Notes under the pieces: model-generated
Database searches by the model: none
What the model saw: only the letters and a program-made list of their open reading frames with translations
Told to the model about the DNA's origin: nothing
Shown here: positions 26,911 to 37,800 of the stretch, one piece after another
Position numbering within the stretch: position 1 is the stretch's first letter
Layout: each line of letters opens with the position of its first letter
Assembly (NCBI RefSeq): GCF_009797935.1
Contig: NZ_VOLC01000008.1
Span: forward strand, 124,001-188,000
From: Lunatibacter salilacus
Lineage (GTDB): Bacteria > Bacteroidota > Bacteroidia > Cytophagales > Cyclobacteriaceae
DNA: 64,000 nucleotides
Direction: 5' to 3'
Program-made: the position numbers and the translations under genes

Positions 26911-27296
26911 TGCTTGGTGGTTTCATTTTAAGCTGTGTAGGATGCTGCCGGTAGTATCGGTTCTGCCGAACCAGGGATTTTTAGGAGGAATCAGACGTGT
27001 CGCTAGTGAATTTTGCCCAAAGCAGTTCGTTTTGCATCATGTAAAAAACTCAATGGTTTTTGCTTCTATCGTGTTGAAGTATTATTTAATTTGCCTTAGG
27101 TATCCATCAATTCAACAGGAAGATTTTTTCACCCCTTCAAAATTTCCCCGAAATTATTCATATCACTTGAGGGTAAACGGGATCGCACACAATTTGATAT
27201 CTTTTCATTTCGTTGGTGCCCTTTTTTTATTCCATCGCGTGAGATAGCTGGCCCGATTTGATCTGACGGCATTTTAATTTCTAAGCCACTCCACTT

Positions 27297-30044
27297 TCAA
27301 TATACATTCATTGTCTTGAAATATTTGTAACGAATCCATTTTTCAATACCTATGATGATCAGGACAGAAAAAGCTGCTATACAGGAAAACATCCAGGCAG
27401 CAACATTTAATGGAGCGGTATGAAACCATTGGTTCATAAATGGAATATAAACAAAAGCTGACTGGGCAAGTAAAACGCCGGCTATGCCCAGATAAATTGA
27501 AGGGTTGGAGAAGACCGCAATTTTATGGATGGGAAGGCTTAGGGAGCGGCAATCCAAAAGGTAAAATACTTGGAACAATACCATAGTTGTTGTGGCCATT
27601 GTTTGTGCTTCTGTCTCTGCAAGTGCGTGGGAAATTCCCTTTGAAAGTTCAACATGATATTCCCAGAGAAACAGTCCAATGGTGCCCCCCGCCATTATAA
27701 CGGCAACAAGTAAAATTCTAAATATAATGAATGAACTTAATAGCGGTTTATCCGGCCTGCGAGGAGGACGCTTCATTACATCAGGATCCTTAGCTTCCAA
27801 AGCCAGCGGCAAGGTTAACGCAACGGCGGTAATCAGGTTAATCCATAGCACCTGAACGGGTAACATCGGTTTGAGAAGCACGCCGGCTTCCGATGGGAAA
27901 AACAGAACCGAAATTAATATGACCAATCCTAAACCAATGCTGGTGGGTAAAAGAAACACCAGGCATTTGAGGATGTTGTCGAATACTCTCCTCCCTTCTT
28001 CTATGGCAGCTTCAATGCTTTCAAAATTATCATTGGCCAGTATCATATCTGCCGATTCTTTTGCGACAGCTGTTCCACTAATCCCCATTGCCACCCCAAT
28101 ATCGGCGCGCTTGAGGGCCGGAGCATCGTTCACTCCATCTCCTGTCATTGCCACTATTTCTCCGCTTGCTTGAAGAGCAGTAACGATTTTAAGCTTGTCG
28201 GCAGGGGATACGCGTGCAAAGATGTGTGTGTCTTCAAGTACACGCTGGATACCCTGCTTTTTCATCTTTTGAAGTTCTTCTCCGCTAATTACTTTTCCAT
28301 TTTCTGTAATGCCAAGTTGCCTTCCTATCTCGACCGCAGTAGCTGGATGGTCGCCTGTAATCATTTTCACTACAATGCCTGCACTATGACAAGCTTCAAT
28401 AGCATCTCTCACCTCCAACCTCGGAGGGTCGCTCATTGCCATCAACCCTAGAAATTTTAACCCGCTTAGTTTACTCTCTGAAATCCTGGGTTCATTGTTA
28501 GTGGATAATGTTTTTGAGGCAAAGGCAAGAACTCTCATTCCTTTCTGGGCAAATATCAGCACTGCTCTTCGTATGTCTTCATCAAGTGATGTAGCAGATT
28601 TTTTTGAAGAATGCCTTAATAGGGGAATAACAGATTCGGGCGCTCCTTTAAGATAAAGCATTTTGTCACCGGCAGGAGAATGATGAAGCGTGACCATTAT
28701 TTTTCTTTCGGAATCAAATGGCAGCTCATCCAGTCTTTTCCATTGCAGGTGCAATTCTTCAGGGTCAATACCGAATTTGATGGAGGCTTTCAGAAGTGCT
28801 ATTTCTGTTGGATCACCATTAAAGGTGATTTCATTAGTTGCATTGTCTCGCTGAAGCGTGGCATCATTACACAATATCGCAGAAAGATATAAATTGGTTA
28901 GGTCCTGTGTGTCAGACGCTGTTTGGTTGCTGTTTTTAGTTATTGTTTCTGTAGGGTTTTTTCCGGTTTCCGGAATGAAAACTTCTTTGTTGTCTTTCCA
29001 TAAATAATTTACAAACATTTCATTTTTGGTCAGCGTACCCGTTTTGTCGGCGCAGATAACCGTGGTGCTTCCCAGGGTTTCTACCGAAGCCAAATGCCTG
29101 ATAATTGCTTTTCTTTTTGCCATTCGTGACACTCCAATCGTAGCTGAAATGGTAATAACTGCCGGCAATCCCTCAGGTATACTGGCGACTGCTAGAGTAA
29201 TTGCGGATAAGGCAGCATCACTTAAATTATAGTTCCGAAGTATGGCAAGCAAAAACACCAAAATTCCCACAATAATAATAATGTAAGTAATTCTGCTTGC
29301 CAATTTTTCCAGTGAAAGGGTGAGGGGTGATTTGGGTGATTTAGTGGACTCAAGCAAGGTTGCTATTTTCCCAATCTCTGTCCGCATGCCAGTAGCAACA
29401 ACTATGCCCTCTGCTGTCCCCGAGGTCATTAAGGTTCCACTAAATACCATACAGCTGCGGTCGGAAATTCCGGCATTTTCAGCTACTGCAAGAATATTCT
29501 TTTCTGCCGGAAAGGATTCTCCCGTAATGATGGATTCATCGCATAGCGCATTTTTTGTGAAGCTAAGCCTCATGTCTGCCGAAACCCGATCTCCCGCCTG
29601 AAGAAAAACATGATCACCCGGAACCAATTCGGAGATGGGTATGCTTATCTGTTCATCATCTCTCAGCACAGTGGCATTTTCCGGCACAAGTTTCAACAGC
29701 CCTGCTATTGTATTTCCAGTTTGATATTCTTGAATAAACCCTATGATTGCATTTATGAGTATCACCGAGAATATCACGATCCCATCTGTGACTTTGCCCA
29801 TTGCGATGGCAAGTATGGTAGCGGCAAAAAGAATAAAAACGAGTGGATTTAAAAATTGACGCAAAAGGATGCTGAATATGGTCTCCTTTCCTTTTCTGAC
29901 CAGTGTATTGTATCCTATCTTTTTTAAACGATCTGAGGCTTCTTTTGATGAAAGCCTTTTCGTCGTTGAACCATTGAGTAATTCAGCTACTTCATTATAG
30001 GTAAGTTTGTGCCATCTGTTGGTATATTTCTTATTCATTTTCAT
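27297..30044 (-). CDS. P-type (P2, calcium-type) cation-transporting ATPase
   Basis: The 915-residue membrane pump has the complete P-type set: actuator TGES (174-177), PEGLP in TM4 (290-294), phosphorylation site DKTGT (333-337), TGDHPATA, and the hinge TGDGVNDAPALKRADIG. PEGLP and the overall length fit the P2 group (SERCA/PMR1-like), which exports Ca2+ or Mn2+, with about ten transmembrane helices. The exact ion cannot be read from motifs alone. It is followed on the same strand by nothing closer than the genome gap at 27.0 kb, and it lies downstream of the GNAT gene with 171 bases between, so it may have its own promoter. Confidence 0.95.
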   Translation of the reverse strand: MKMNKKYTNRWHKLTYNEVAELLNGSTTKRLSSKEASDRLKKIGYNTLVRKGKETIFSILLRQFLNPLVFILFAATILAIAMGKVTDGIVIFSVILINAIIGFIQEYQTGNTIAGLLKLVPENATVLRDDEQISIPISELVPGDHVFLQAGDRVSADMRLSFTKNALCDESIITGESFPAEKNILAVAENAGISDRSCMVFSGTLMTSGTAEGIVVATGMRTEIGKIATLLESTKSPKSPLTLSLEKLASRITYIIIIVGILVFLLAILRNYNLSDAALSAITLAVASIPEGLPAVITISATIGVSRMAKRKAIIRHLASVETLGSTTVICADKTGTLTKNEMFVNYLWKDNKEVFIPETGKNPTETITKNSNQTASDTQDLTNLYLSAILCNDATLQRDNATNEITFNGDPTEIALLKASIKFGIDPEELHLQWKRLDELPFDSERKIMVTLHHSPAGDKMLYLKGAPESVIPLLRHSSKKSATSLDEDIRRAVLIFAQKGMRVLAFASKTLSTNNEPRISESKLSGLKFLGLMAMSDPPRLEVRDAIEACHSAGIVVKMITGDHPATAVEIGRQLGITENGKVISGEELQKMKKQGIQRVLEDTHIFARVSPADKLKIVTALQASGEIVAMTGDGVNDAPALKRADIGVAMGISGTAVAKESADMILANDNFESIEAAIEEGRRVFDNILKCLVFLLPTSIGLGLVILISVLFFPSEAGVLLKPMLPVQVLWINLITAVALTLPLALEAKDPDVMKRPPRRPDKPLLSSFIIFRILLVAVIMAGGTIGLFLWEYHVELSKGISHALAETEAQTMATTTMVLFQVFYLLDCRSLSLPIHKIAVFSNPSIYLGIAGVLLAQSAFVYIPFMNQWFHTAPLNVAAWMFSCIAAFSVLIIIGIEKWIRYKYFKTMNVY

Positions 30045-30215
30045 ATTATATTAGAAGGTAGAATATACAATCAGGCACTAAAACTGCATTATTTTATCAA
30101 CAGAATCTTTCTACTATTGGCAGTCGGCCACACAAGCAGACAGTTTCTCAACTTAATTTCACCAATTTATGTTAATTTCGTCAATTATCCATTGGGATTC
30201 CAGTTGCCCAGAATT

Positions 30216-31436
30216 CTACCTGGTTCTTTTCCCCAGCGGTATTACAGCAGGAGCACTTACTTCCCTGCCTTTATCAAGCATGTATCTGAAAGCAACGTGC
30301 TTTCTAATCGGATATGCCCCAACAGCTTTATGAAGCCTGATGATTTTGGGATTAAAATCCCCTGCCCAACCCAGCTCTACGGTTTTAAAACCCATTGCCC
30401 GTACCGCATCAAGAGAAGACATCATCATCCCCGTTTCCATTCCCTGTCCCTGAAATTTCGGCTTAATACCAATAGCCATGGCGTGAGCTTTTGTGAGGAT
30501 TCCCCTTTTCCGGTACCATAGAAAATTATTACGGCTCCTCCATTTAAAAAGTAACATTTTAAATACATTTGTGCGGCCTTTGAAATCCCTGAATATTTGG
30601 TTGAGATCAGGTACCGCTATAATAAATCCGGCAGGTTCTCCTTTGACAAACGCAAATGGACAGAATGTATCTATTAGTACATGACGCATTTCTTCGGCAA
30701 ATTTATTTGCCTGATGCACAGAAATTTCAGAAAACCCTTCATGATGCTGCCAGGATTCATTATATATTTCTCTGAAATAAGCCGCAAACTCTTTCAGATT
30801 GTCCAACCTTGCATGACGGACGACAACGTCATTTTTTTTGTTTAGCCAGGACGCTATTTCAGTAAAGCGACTATCCATGTTTTTCGAGAGATCAATCTCG
30901 TTGCTAAACATTTCATAGTGGACTTTGAAACCATAATCCTCAAACAATTTCCTATAATAAGGCTTGTTATAGTTTGTTGAAAAAGGGGTTGCTGTAAATC
31001 CTTCTACCAATAAGCCCCAGTAGCGGTTATTTTCCCCGAAATTTATAGGTCCATCTATAGCTTCCATCTTTCTCTCCTTAAGCCATGCCGCTGCGGTGTC
31101 AAACAGCATCCTCGCTGCTCCGAAGTTGTCTATGCATTCGAAAAACCCAATGCCACCTACGGGGAAGGGGAGGCTTTTTATTTTTTTTTCATTTATAAAA
31201 GCTGCGATCCTCCCCGCCAAGTTTCCCGAATTATCTCTAATTAGCCATCTGCATGCACTACCATATTCGAAGTTTGGATTGTGACGTGGATCAAAAATTT
31301 CTTCCACATGGTTATCAAGGGGAGATATCCATTCGGGATCGCCTTCGTAGATAGTACGTATTACATTGGCAAAATCCTTCTTGGTTTTGCTGTTGCAAAC
31401 TTCTTCAATAGTAAAAGTGTGAACGTTGTGATCCAT
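30216..31436 (-). CDS. GNAT-like N-acetyltransferase-fold protein (YghO-type)
   Basis: The 406-residue protein resembles the YghO-like group of large GNAT-related proteins. Hallmarks are YEGDPEWISPL near 30, an INFGENNRYWGLLVEGF segment near 140, and a C-terminal acetyltransferase-like region with AMAIGIKPKFQGQGMETGMM and VELGWAGDFNPKIIRL. The QGQG segment fits an acyl-CoA pyrophosphate loop. The acyl acceptor is unknown. There is no signal peptide, so it should be cytosolic. It shares the minus strand with the ATPase downstream. Confidence 0.78.
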   Translation of the reverse strand: MDHNVHTFTIEEVCNSKTKKDFANVIRTIYEGDPEWISPLDNHVEEIFDPRHNPNFEYGSACRWLIRDNSGNLAGRIAAFINEKKIKSLPFPVGGIGFFECIDNFGAARMLFDTAAAWLKERKMEAIDGPINFGENNRYWGLLVEGFTATPFSTNYNKPYYRKLFEDYGFKVHYEMFSNEIDLSKNMDSRFTEIASWLNKKNDVVVRHARLDNLKEFAAYFREIYNESWQHHEGFSEISVHQANKFAEEMRHVLIDTFCPFAFVKGEPAGFIIAVPDLNQIFRDFKGRTNVFKMLLFKWRSRNNFLWYRKRGILTKAHAMAIGIKPKFQGQGMETGMMMSSLDAVRAMGFKTVELGWAGDFNPKIIRLHKAVGAYPIRKHVAFRYMLDKGREVSAPAVIPLGKRTR

Positions 31437-31789
31437 AGTAGAAAGCTGTCGTCTTAATAAATATTCAAAATCTTTTTCTGTCCACCTATCGGGTAATTTT
31501 TTCTCACAGTAATATCTTATGAAAAATCGACTTTTTCAAAAATTATGTTAATTATAGTTCATTGTACATTTGTTCGGCGGTGCTCATCTCCATCACGGTT
31601 CTAATTTAAAAATCGTCTGGATAAATCCCGAATATTTAATGAAATATTCAATCAATAAAATGTCAATTGGGGAATGGTCATTGATATTACTTATTTTTTT
31701 ACAAAATTATTCCCGGATGGGCCGGACGATATTGACCCCCTCGAAAAAGCGTTAGTGAAAGAGAATCCATTCAGAAATTTGGGACATTT
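31437..31789. other. Non-coding gap
   Basis: About 350 bases without a supportable gene or RNA. A 61-codon plus-strand frame (31570-31755) has no recognisable content. Confidence 0.45.
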
Positions 31790-31827
31790 AAAAAAAACGG
31801 CAAGAAGTTTTTAAGGTCTTCTTGCCG
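31790..31827 (-). terminator. Rho-independent terminator of the PhnA-like gene
   Basis: A 10-bp stem (CGGCAAGAAG / CTTCTTGCCG) lies 17 bases beyond the stop of the minus-strand gene at 31844. On that strand it is followed by a T-run (AAAAAAA on plus at 31791-31797). Confidence 0.88.
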
Positions 31828-31843
31828 GATTATTATCTAACAG

Positions 31844-32872
31844 TTACATCATATCTTCACGATCATAATCTGTTCTATCTGCAAAATAGTTGTTTTTAAC
31901 GCAATCTTCCCTCAACTCTTTGACTCCTATAAATCCCCCGAAAGCAGAGGCTGCTAAACCAAGGATTAGAGCGATTGAAAGATACATCGCAGCATCACCT
32001 GCAGCCTTGGCGATTTTCTCCGCCTGTTCATTGGCAGTCTGCTTGGCTTCTTCCATAAATGCTTCAAAATCTTCCCGTGCCTGCCTAAATCTAGCAAAGG
32101 TATTTTCAACCGTACGCCTGGCTTCAGCTTCCGTCATATCAGTACGCTCCACCAAAATATTGACCAGTGCCTGTTCATCCAGCTCCTTAAAGGATTTTTT
32201 AAACCTATTTTTTGACTCGCCAAATATTCGCTCCACATCAGCATTTGATCCGCCCGGTTGTTGTGCTATATCCGTTGCCTCCTGACCGGCCTGTCTTGCG
32301 GATCTTTCAGCCTGTGATTTGAGGTAATCAGGATCAAGTTCCTCTTTACCCGTATCCTCCAAAAGTGAATAAAATTCTTCTCTTGCATCGTCCAGAGATA
32401 ATTCCAGACCTTCAAACTGATCGGATATCATGGGCCCCACTTGATTTTGTATCAGATCGCCCACAGGAGAAAGCACTCCGCCGATCACATTACCTATTCC
32501 GGAAATAATGCTACCTACAACTGAGGTAAGCAGCCAGGCTGAAAGAAGTGTATATAAAGCCCAAGTCATCACCCCGTGAATCATTCCGCCTAAGTCTGTA
32601 AATGAAACTCCAACGCGTGCGGAAACAAAACCGCCTAAAAAAAGCACTATCAAATTACTTAACACCCACCAAATTACCGCACCTGTTCCCAATCCACTCA
32701 AGGGGTTACTTTCTTCGGTAGGCTCAATGCTCCAAAGTCCGATTGCAATGCCTATCAAATTTAAAATTAGCATGGCCGATAAGGCTGTAACTGTTCCAGC
32801 GAAAACAGCCCGCCATGAAATGCCTTTCGGTGGCCTTTTGTTGTAAGACAATACATTTTCGGTAGTTTCCAT
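31844..32872 (-). CDS. PhnA-like polytopic membrane protein
   Basis: The 342-residue protein has an N-terminal membrane unit starting KGISWRAVFAGTVTALSAMLILNLIGIAIG (about 17-46) with further helices to about 150. A long polar, alpha-helical, Glu/Gln/Ala-rich stretch (about 155-290, likely coiled coil) and a final helix (about 297-318) follow. The N-terminal pattern is shared with proteins annotated PhnA-like, whose function is not established. The coiled segment may face the cytosol or the periplasm. It is a single-gene unit with its own terminator. Confidence 0.65.
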   Translation of the reverse strand: METTENVLSYNKRPPKGISWRAVFAGTVTALSAMLILNLIGIAIGLWSIEPTEESNPLSGLGTGAVIWWVLSNLIVLFLGGFVSARVGVSFTDLGGMIHGVMTWALYTLLSAWLLTSVVGSIISGIGNVIGGVLSPVGDLIQNQVGPMISDQFEGLELSLDDAREEFYSLLEDTGKEELDPDYLKSQAERSARQAGQEATDIAQQPGGSNADVERIFGESKNRFKKSFKELDEQALVNILVERTDMTEAEARRTVENTFARFRQAREDFEAFMEEAKQTANEQAEKIAKAAGDAAMYLSIALILGLAASAFGGFIGVKELREDCVKNNYFADRTDYDREDMM

Positions 32873-33513
32873 AATAAACTAGGGATTATTTTTAGAATTA
32901 ATTTTATAAATTATTGAATATATTGGAATAAAATCTACTCGAATACCTCTGAATAAGGCCTTTCAATTATCATTATATCTGTAAAATATCGATAACATGT
33001 CGAGCGTAAGTCAAGGGGGACATAAAGTCTCTAGATCTCGCATAAAAATAAAATGAAAAAATCTTTCTGTGTTACATGATTACATCTCATGGTTTATATA
33101 ATTCGCTGGATTACAAGGCTGTTCCCACTTAGATTTCATTTGTTTAATCCAGCGTAGGGCAGAAATACTGTAAGTGGCATTATTTAAACTGTCCCTTTAG
33201 GCCTGAATACTTTTGAATGGTATAGATAAAAAAATGTTTATAATTGGTTTATTTTTATGGATGCGGTGGGCGATGTGTTTTTTGAAAATTAATTACCGGT
33301 ATATTATTGACCGAGGGAAATGTGAGGCTGCGCAGGTATGTAAGCTATTTTGTCAAACTCCAACCATCATTAAAATTGAGTCGTTTATGGGATAATTTCA
33401 ATATGACTTCATCCGGCATGTAAACAGGGATTTCACTCGTTTTTGAATCTTTTTTATTCTTGTTACTATGCATTAACAAGCCGATGACGGTTATTACTCC
33501 TCTTCAAAAGGCC
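32873..33513. other. Non-coding gap of about 640 bases
   Basis: AT-rich, with no recognisable coding frame, RNA, repeat or terminator. A 60-codon plus frame at 33213-33395 looks random. Confidence 0.45.
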
Positions 33514-34302
33514 TCAATTTCCCCAATTGTTAAAATGTTCTCCTTTATATGTGCCAATACTTATGTAAAGCGCTTCGTGATACTCTTTACCTTTTACTTG
33601 AACCAACTCCTTAAGTTTTTCTTCATCACCGTCGTATTGAAAAATAAATTTTTCCAAGAAATAATACCCTGAATTCTCCACCTCAGCGAATATTTCTCCG
33701 GAGTCGTCAATTTCGTAGTAAAAGTAATGCCCTGGGGATTGTATGTTGAATACAGCCCCAGCATCTTTAAACTTCTGGACAAACTCCTCTACCAAAGTCG
33801 AGGATGCCTCTACGTGAAATCCGATTGCTCCCCAATAGGTGTTTTCAGGAACCCTTTTGGTAGTTTCCCGCACGAATTCAATTCCATTAGTTGAGCCAAA
33901 TTGCAGGGATATGTCCGTTTCGGTTACAAACAGTGTTCCCGTATTTTTGAGTGATTGGTTATTAAGTTCTATCTCATACTCTCCATTGGGCAAAGTATGT
34001 AAGTCTATCGATGTCGTGGCGGGTCCAAGAGCGGTAAAGCAAAAGTCTGTCTCCTCGACGGATGTGAATGTAATGTTTATCGAATTCCCATCCTGCTGAT
34101 TTTCAGTTAATATCGGAAAGTTAATACAGGGGTAGCTTCTTTCTGTCTGGCAAAAAAGAGTCAATTCCCTTGAATTTGGAGCAAGTACTTCTCTGACTTC
34201 AATTATAATGTTGGAATTGATTGGATTCAGATTTAATCCTGAGTCATCGTCCTCACATGAGAATAGGAGGGTTAGCAGGCAAAGTGTTTGTATCTTTTTC
34301 AT
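33514..34302 (-). CDS. Uncharacterised lipoprotein
   Basis: The 262-residue product from ATG 34302 begins MKKIQTLCLLTLLFSC, a compact lipoprotein signal with Cys16, followed by an acidic EDDDSG spacer. That places it in the envelope, probably on the outer membrane. The open frame extends 117 codons further upstream, but that part reads as non-coding and would bury the signal peptide, so I reject the longer start. The body contains several Cys (LFCQTERSYPC, CFTALG) and alternating beta-strands. No family is recognised. It is a monocistronic minus-strand gene. Confidence 0.6.
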   Translation of the reverse strand: MKKIQTLCLLTLLFSCEDDDSGLNLNPINSNIIIEVREVLAPNSRELTLFCQTERSYPCINFPILTENQQDGNSINITFTSVEETDFCFTALGPATTSIDLHTLPNGEYEIELNNQSLKNTGTLFVTETDISLQFGSTNGIEFVRETTKRVPENTYWGAIGFHVEASSTLVEEFVQKFKDAGAVFNIQSPGHYFYYEIDDSGEIFAEVENSGYYFLEKFIFQYDGDEEKLKELVQVKGKEYHEALYISIGTYKGEHFNNWGN

Positions 34303-34813
34303 GACTTTTTGCCAAATTTTAAAGTCGACGGTACGGGTTCTATGAGCGGTATTGACCGAAACCATTCTATAGGTCTGTTTTTTCAACGGTATTTCTTTAA
34401 GTAAGTTTGCTGGGTAGAATGTAATTTGTCTGTAAATTGAATTCAATGCGTTAAAGGTTGGTACGGTTAAAAATATAAATGCCAGTACTCCGATTAATCT
34501 AAACGTTCGAACCCCAAATATTGCCTTCTTAAGATTTAGACTCCCAAACATATCTTTAAAATCCAAAATATTTTTTGGCTGTTGCCGAAAAACTTCCTCA
34601 TAATGTTTTAATTCCCTATGAGAGCGACTAGCCACTTGGCTGGGGCTAGCCACTTTTTTTTCACTTTAAACTTCGGTTTTAATATCCACCAATATCGAAT
34701 ATCTAAATATCATTTTTCAATATCCCAAAACAGCTAATCTCTGGAGTCTCTGCTCCGATTTCCAACATATTTCTACTATATTTCCATTTTATTTCCAATA
34801 ACAACTGGACCCT
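34303..34813. other. Intergenic region with repeat copy and short direct repeat
   Basis: Contains CTAGCCACTT twice (34628-34637 and 34646-34655) followed by a T-run, and the left copy of the dispersed repeat at 34667-34800. No gene is supported. Confidence 0.5.
34667..34800 (-). repeat. Dispersed intergenic repeat, copy 1 (inverted)
   Basis: On the minus strand this reads AGTAGAAATATG, then ATCGGAGCAGAG, then a GATATT-rich unit (34667-34703) ending in CCGAAGTTTA. That unit matches 38034-38069 at about 32 of 37 positions. The copy lies just before the first tricorn gene, in opposite orientation to the copy just after it. Confidence 0.7.
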
Positions 34814-37800
34814 ATGAGTAAATCCCTACTAAGCATATTGATGGTTTTTGTCTCAAGCCTCGTTTTTTCCCAAGAGTCTCCCAGTTGGCTGCGTTATCCC
34901 GCCATATCGCCGGATGGCAACCAGATTGTTTTTACTTATAAAGGAGATCTGTACAAGGTATCGTCCTCCGGAGGCAAAGCTTCGCAGCTTACTTTTCATG
35001 AAGCCCATGATTTTATGCCTGTCTGGAGCAAAGACGGAGGCAAGATTGCCTTCGCATCTGACCGTTACGGCAACTTTGACGTTTTTGTCATGGATGCCGA
35101 TGGAGGGGCAGCTACCCGGCTGACTTACCATTCCAACGATGAAATGCCCTATTCTTTTTCCGCAGGGGACAAGTCGGTGATCTTCGGGGGAGTCCGGCAG
35201 GACTTGGCGGAGCACAGACAATATCCCACTGGATCCCAACCCGAGTTGTATGGAGTTCCTGTAAGAGGAGGCAGGGTTGATCAGGTGTGGACCATTCCTG
35301 CGGAATACGTGCAGGTCAGCAAGGATGGTAAAAAAATGCTTTACCATGATAAGAAGGGGGGTGAAAACGAGTGGCGGAAAAAACACCAATCCGGAATAGC
35401 GCGGGATATTTGGCTTTATGACGCTGACAGCAATACCCATCAAATGCTTACTACTTTTGGCGGTGAGGACAGAAATCCCGTTTTCGCACCCGGGGAAACC
35501 GATATGTATTACCTGAGTGAAGAAAATGGGAGTTTCAATGTGTTCAAAACCAACTTGGCCAATCCTTCCAAAGCTACTGCGTTGACAAGCCTCAAAAATT
35601 TTCCCGTCCGATTTCTCAGTATTTCCAATAATGGGGTAATGAGTTTTTCCTATGACGGAGAACTTTATACGCTTCGGGAGGGGGAACAACCTAAAAAAGT
35701 TTCTATAAGCATCACCACACAGGCAATAGCCAATTCAGACAGTTATATTGCTATAAATGGAGGAGTGAAAGAAATGTCCGTATCTCCCGAAGGCAAAGAG
35801 ATTGCCTTTATCGCTAGAGGTGAGGTATTCGTGACTTCCGTTGATGGTTCTATTACGAAAAGAATCACAAATACTCCTCAGCAGGAGAGTTTTGTGCAGT
35901 TTGCCCCGGACGGTAAATCTATTGTATATGCAAGCGAAAGAGATGGAAGTTGGCAGATATTCCAATCCAGCCGGGTAAGGGAAAAGGAAGAACCATTTTT
36001 TTATGCCAGTACGATATTGAAGGAAGAGGCGCTGGTAAGCACAGAAGTGGATGCATACCAGCCGCAGCTTTCCCCAGACGGGAAAAAACTCGCATATATA
36101 GAAGGAAGGAAGACGCTAAACGTGCTGGATTTGGCAACCAAATCGACGGTGACGCTGATGACATCCGAGGAAATCCTCCACATGAGGGATGGGGATCAAT
36201 ATTTTACTTGGAGTCCGGACAGCAAATGGCTATTGGCAGGGTTCAGGCCTACTATGGCTAATGGGGAAGTAGTCTTGCTGGATGCCACAGGGAAAAAACC
36301 AATGGAAAACCTGACCCAAAGCGGATACGGCGACGGCCGACCAAAGTGGGTAAATGAAGGCAAACAAATGATCTGGTTTAGCAACCGGGATGGATTGAAA
36401 GGTTTTGCAGCAAGTGGTAGATCTCAAAATGATGTGTTTTCTCTGTTTTTAACCAAAGAATCCTTCGATACATTCAAGCTAAGCAAGGAGGATTATGACC
36501 TGATGAAAGAAGTGGAAAAAGCAGGCAAAAAGGATGAAGAGAAAAATGATGAAAAGAACGACCATGACAAGAAAGTGGAGGACATCAAGATTGACTGGGA
36601 GGATTTGAGGGAAAGAAAGGCCAAGCTGACCATACACTCTTCGCTTCTGGGAGATGCGGTATTGGATAAAGAGGGTGAGAAACTACTTTACCTGGCTAGC
36701 TTTGAGAAAGGAATGAATCTATGGAGTACCGACCTACGCACCAAGGAAACTAAAATGGAACTTAAACTGGATGCGAATTCAGGCAGTTTGGAGTGGGATA
36801 AGGAAATGAAAAACCTTTACCTGCTTGCTGATGGCAGCATTTCCAAAATCACCGAAAACGGAAGTAAAAAGGAACTGATTAAAATTGCTGGTGAAATGAC
36901 CTTGGACACCGAAGCTGAACGTAGGCAAATGTTTGAGCATATCCGAATAAGAACCAAGGGCGCCTTTTATACGCCAGATATGCATGGGGTAGATTGGGAT
37001 TCCTTGGCAGCACAGTATGAAAAGTACCTGCCTTCCATAGGGAACGATTATGAATTCGCAGAGATGATTTCCGAGCTTATTGGAGAACTCAATGTATCCC
37101 ATGCAGGGGCAAGATACACCCGGAGCATGCCGCAGGGTGATGCCACCGCTTCTTTGGGGATTTTTATGGATTTTTCCCACGATAAAGAGGGGATAATGAT
37201 ATCGGAAATCATTAAAGGGGGACCATTGGACAAAGCAGGATTGGCTTTAAAATCCGGAATGGTTATCGAAAAGATAGACGGGGAACAGATCAGTAGCGAC
37301 AGGGACATCGCCTGGTATTTGAACCGTAAAGCGGACAAATTTACTCTTTTGGAAGTTTTGGATCCAAAAAGCAACGAGCGAAAGCAGGTGACTGTAAAGC
37401 CCATATCATTGGCCGAGGAGAACCAATTGCTATATAAAAGATGGGTGAAAAGGAATCAGGCTGAAGTGGATAGTTTGTCCGGTGGAACCTTAGGATATGT
37501 ACATATTCCCGGCATGGCGGATGGTCCCTACCGCACCACCTATGAGGAAATGATGGGCAAATACCATGACAGAAAGGGGGTAATTGTTGACACCCGATTC
37601 AATGGGGGCGGAGACCTCGTTGCGGACTTGGCCATGTTCTTTACCGGAGAGCGCTTTATCACCTATGCCACTGAAGAACGTGAAGTCGGCTATGAACCGA
37701 CCTTCCGCTGGACAAAGCCCACCCTGGCGATGTTTAATGAAGCCAATTATTCTGATGGGCATTGCTTTGCCTGCGGCTATACGGACCTTAAGATCGGCAA

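Noticed and set aside
26888-27247. 119-codon open frame downstream of the susD terminator
   Set aside because: It starts inside the terminator hairpin, its composition is random and Phe/Leu-rich, and no motif is visible.
27871-29852. Several plus-strand frames opposite the P-type ATPase
   Set aside because: Antisense shadows of a well-supported gene with all catalytic motifs.
31570-31755. 61-codon plus-strand frame
   Set aside because: No homology pattern or start context; lies in a non-coding gap.
33213-33395. 60-codon frame in the gap after the PhnA-like gene
   Set aside because: No RBS, no recognisable composition, and no neighbouring signal; chance frame in AT-rich DNA.
34303-34653. 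117-codon N-terminal extension of the lipoprotein gene
   Set aside because: It would bury a clear lipoprotein signal at residue 118, and it overlaps a T-run hairpin and direct repeats that look non-coding.
34628-34660. Hairpin with T-run considered as a plus-strand terminator
   Set aside because: Only a 5-bp stem can form and no plus-strand gene ends nearby; kept only as a direct-repeat note.
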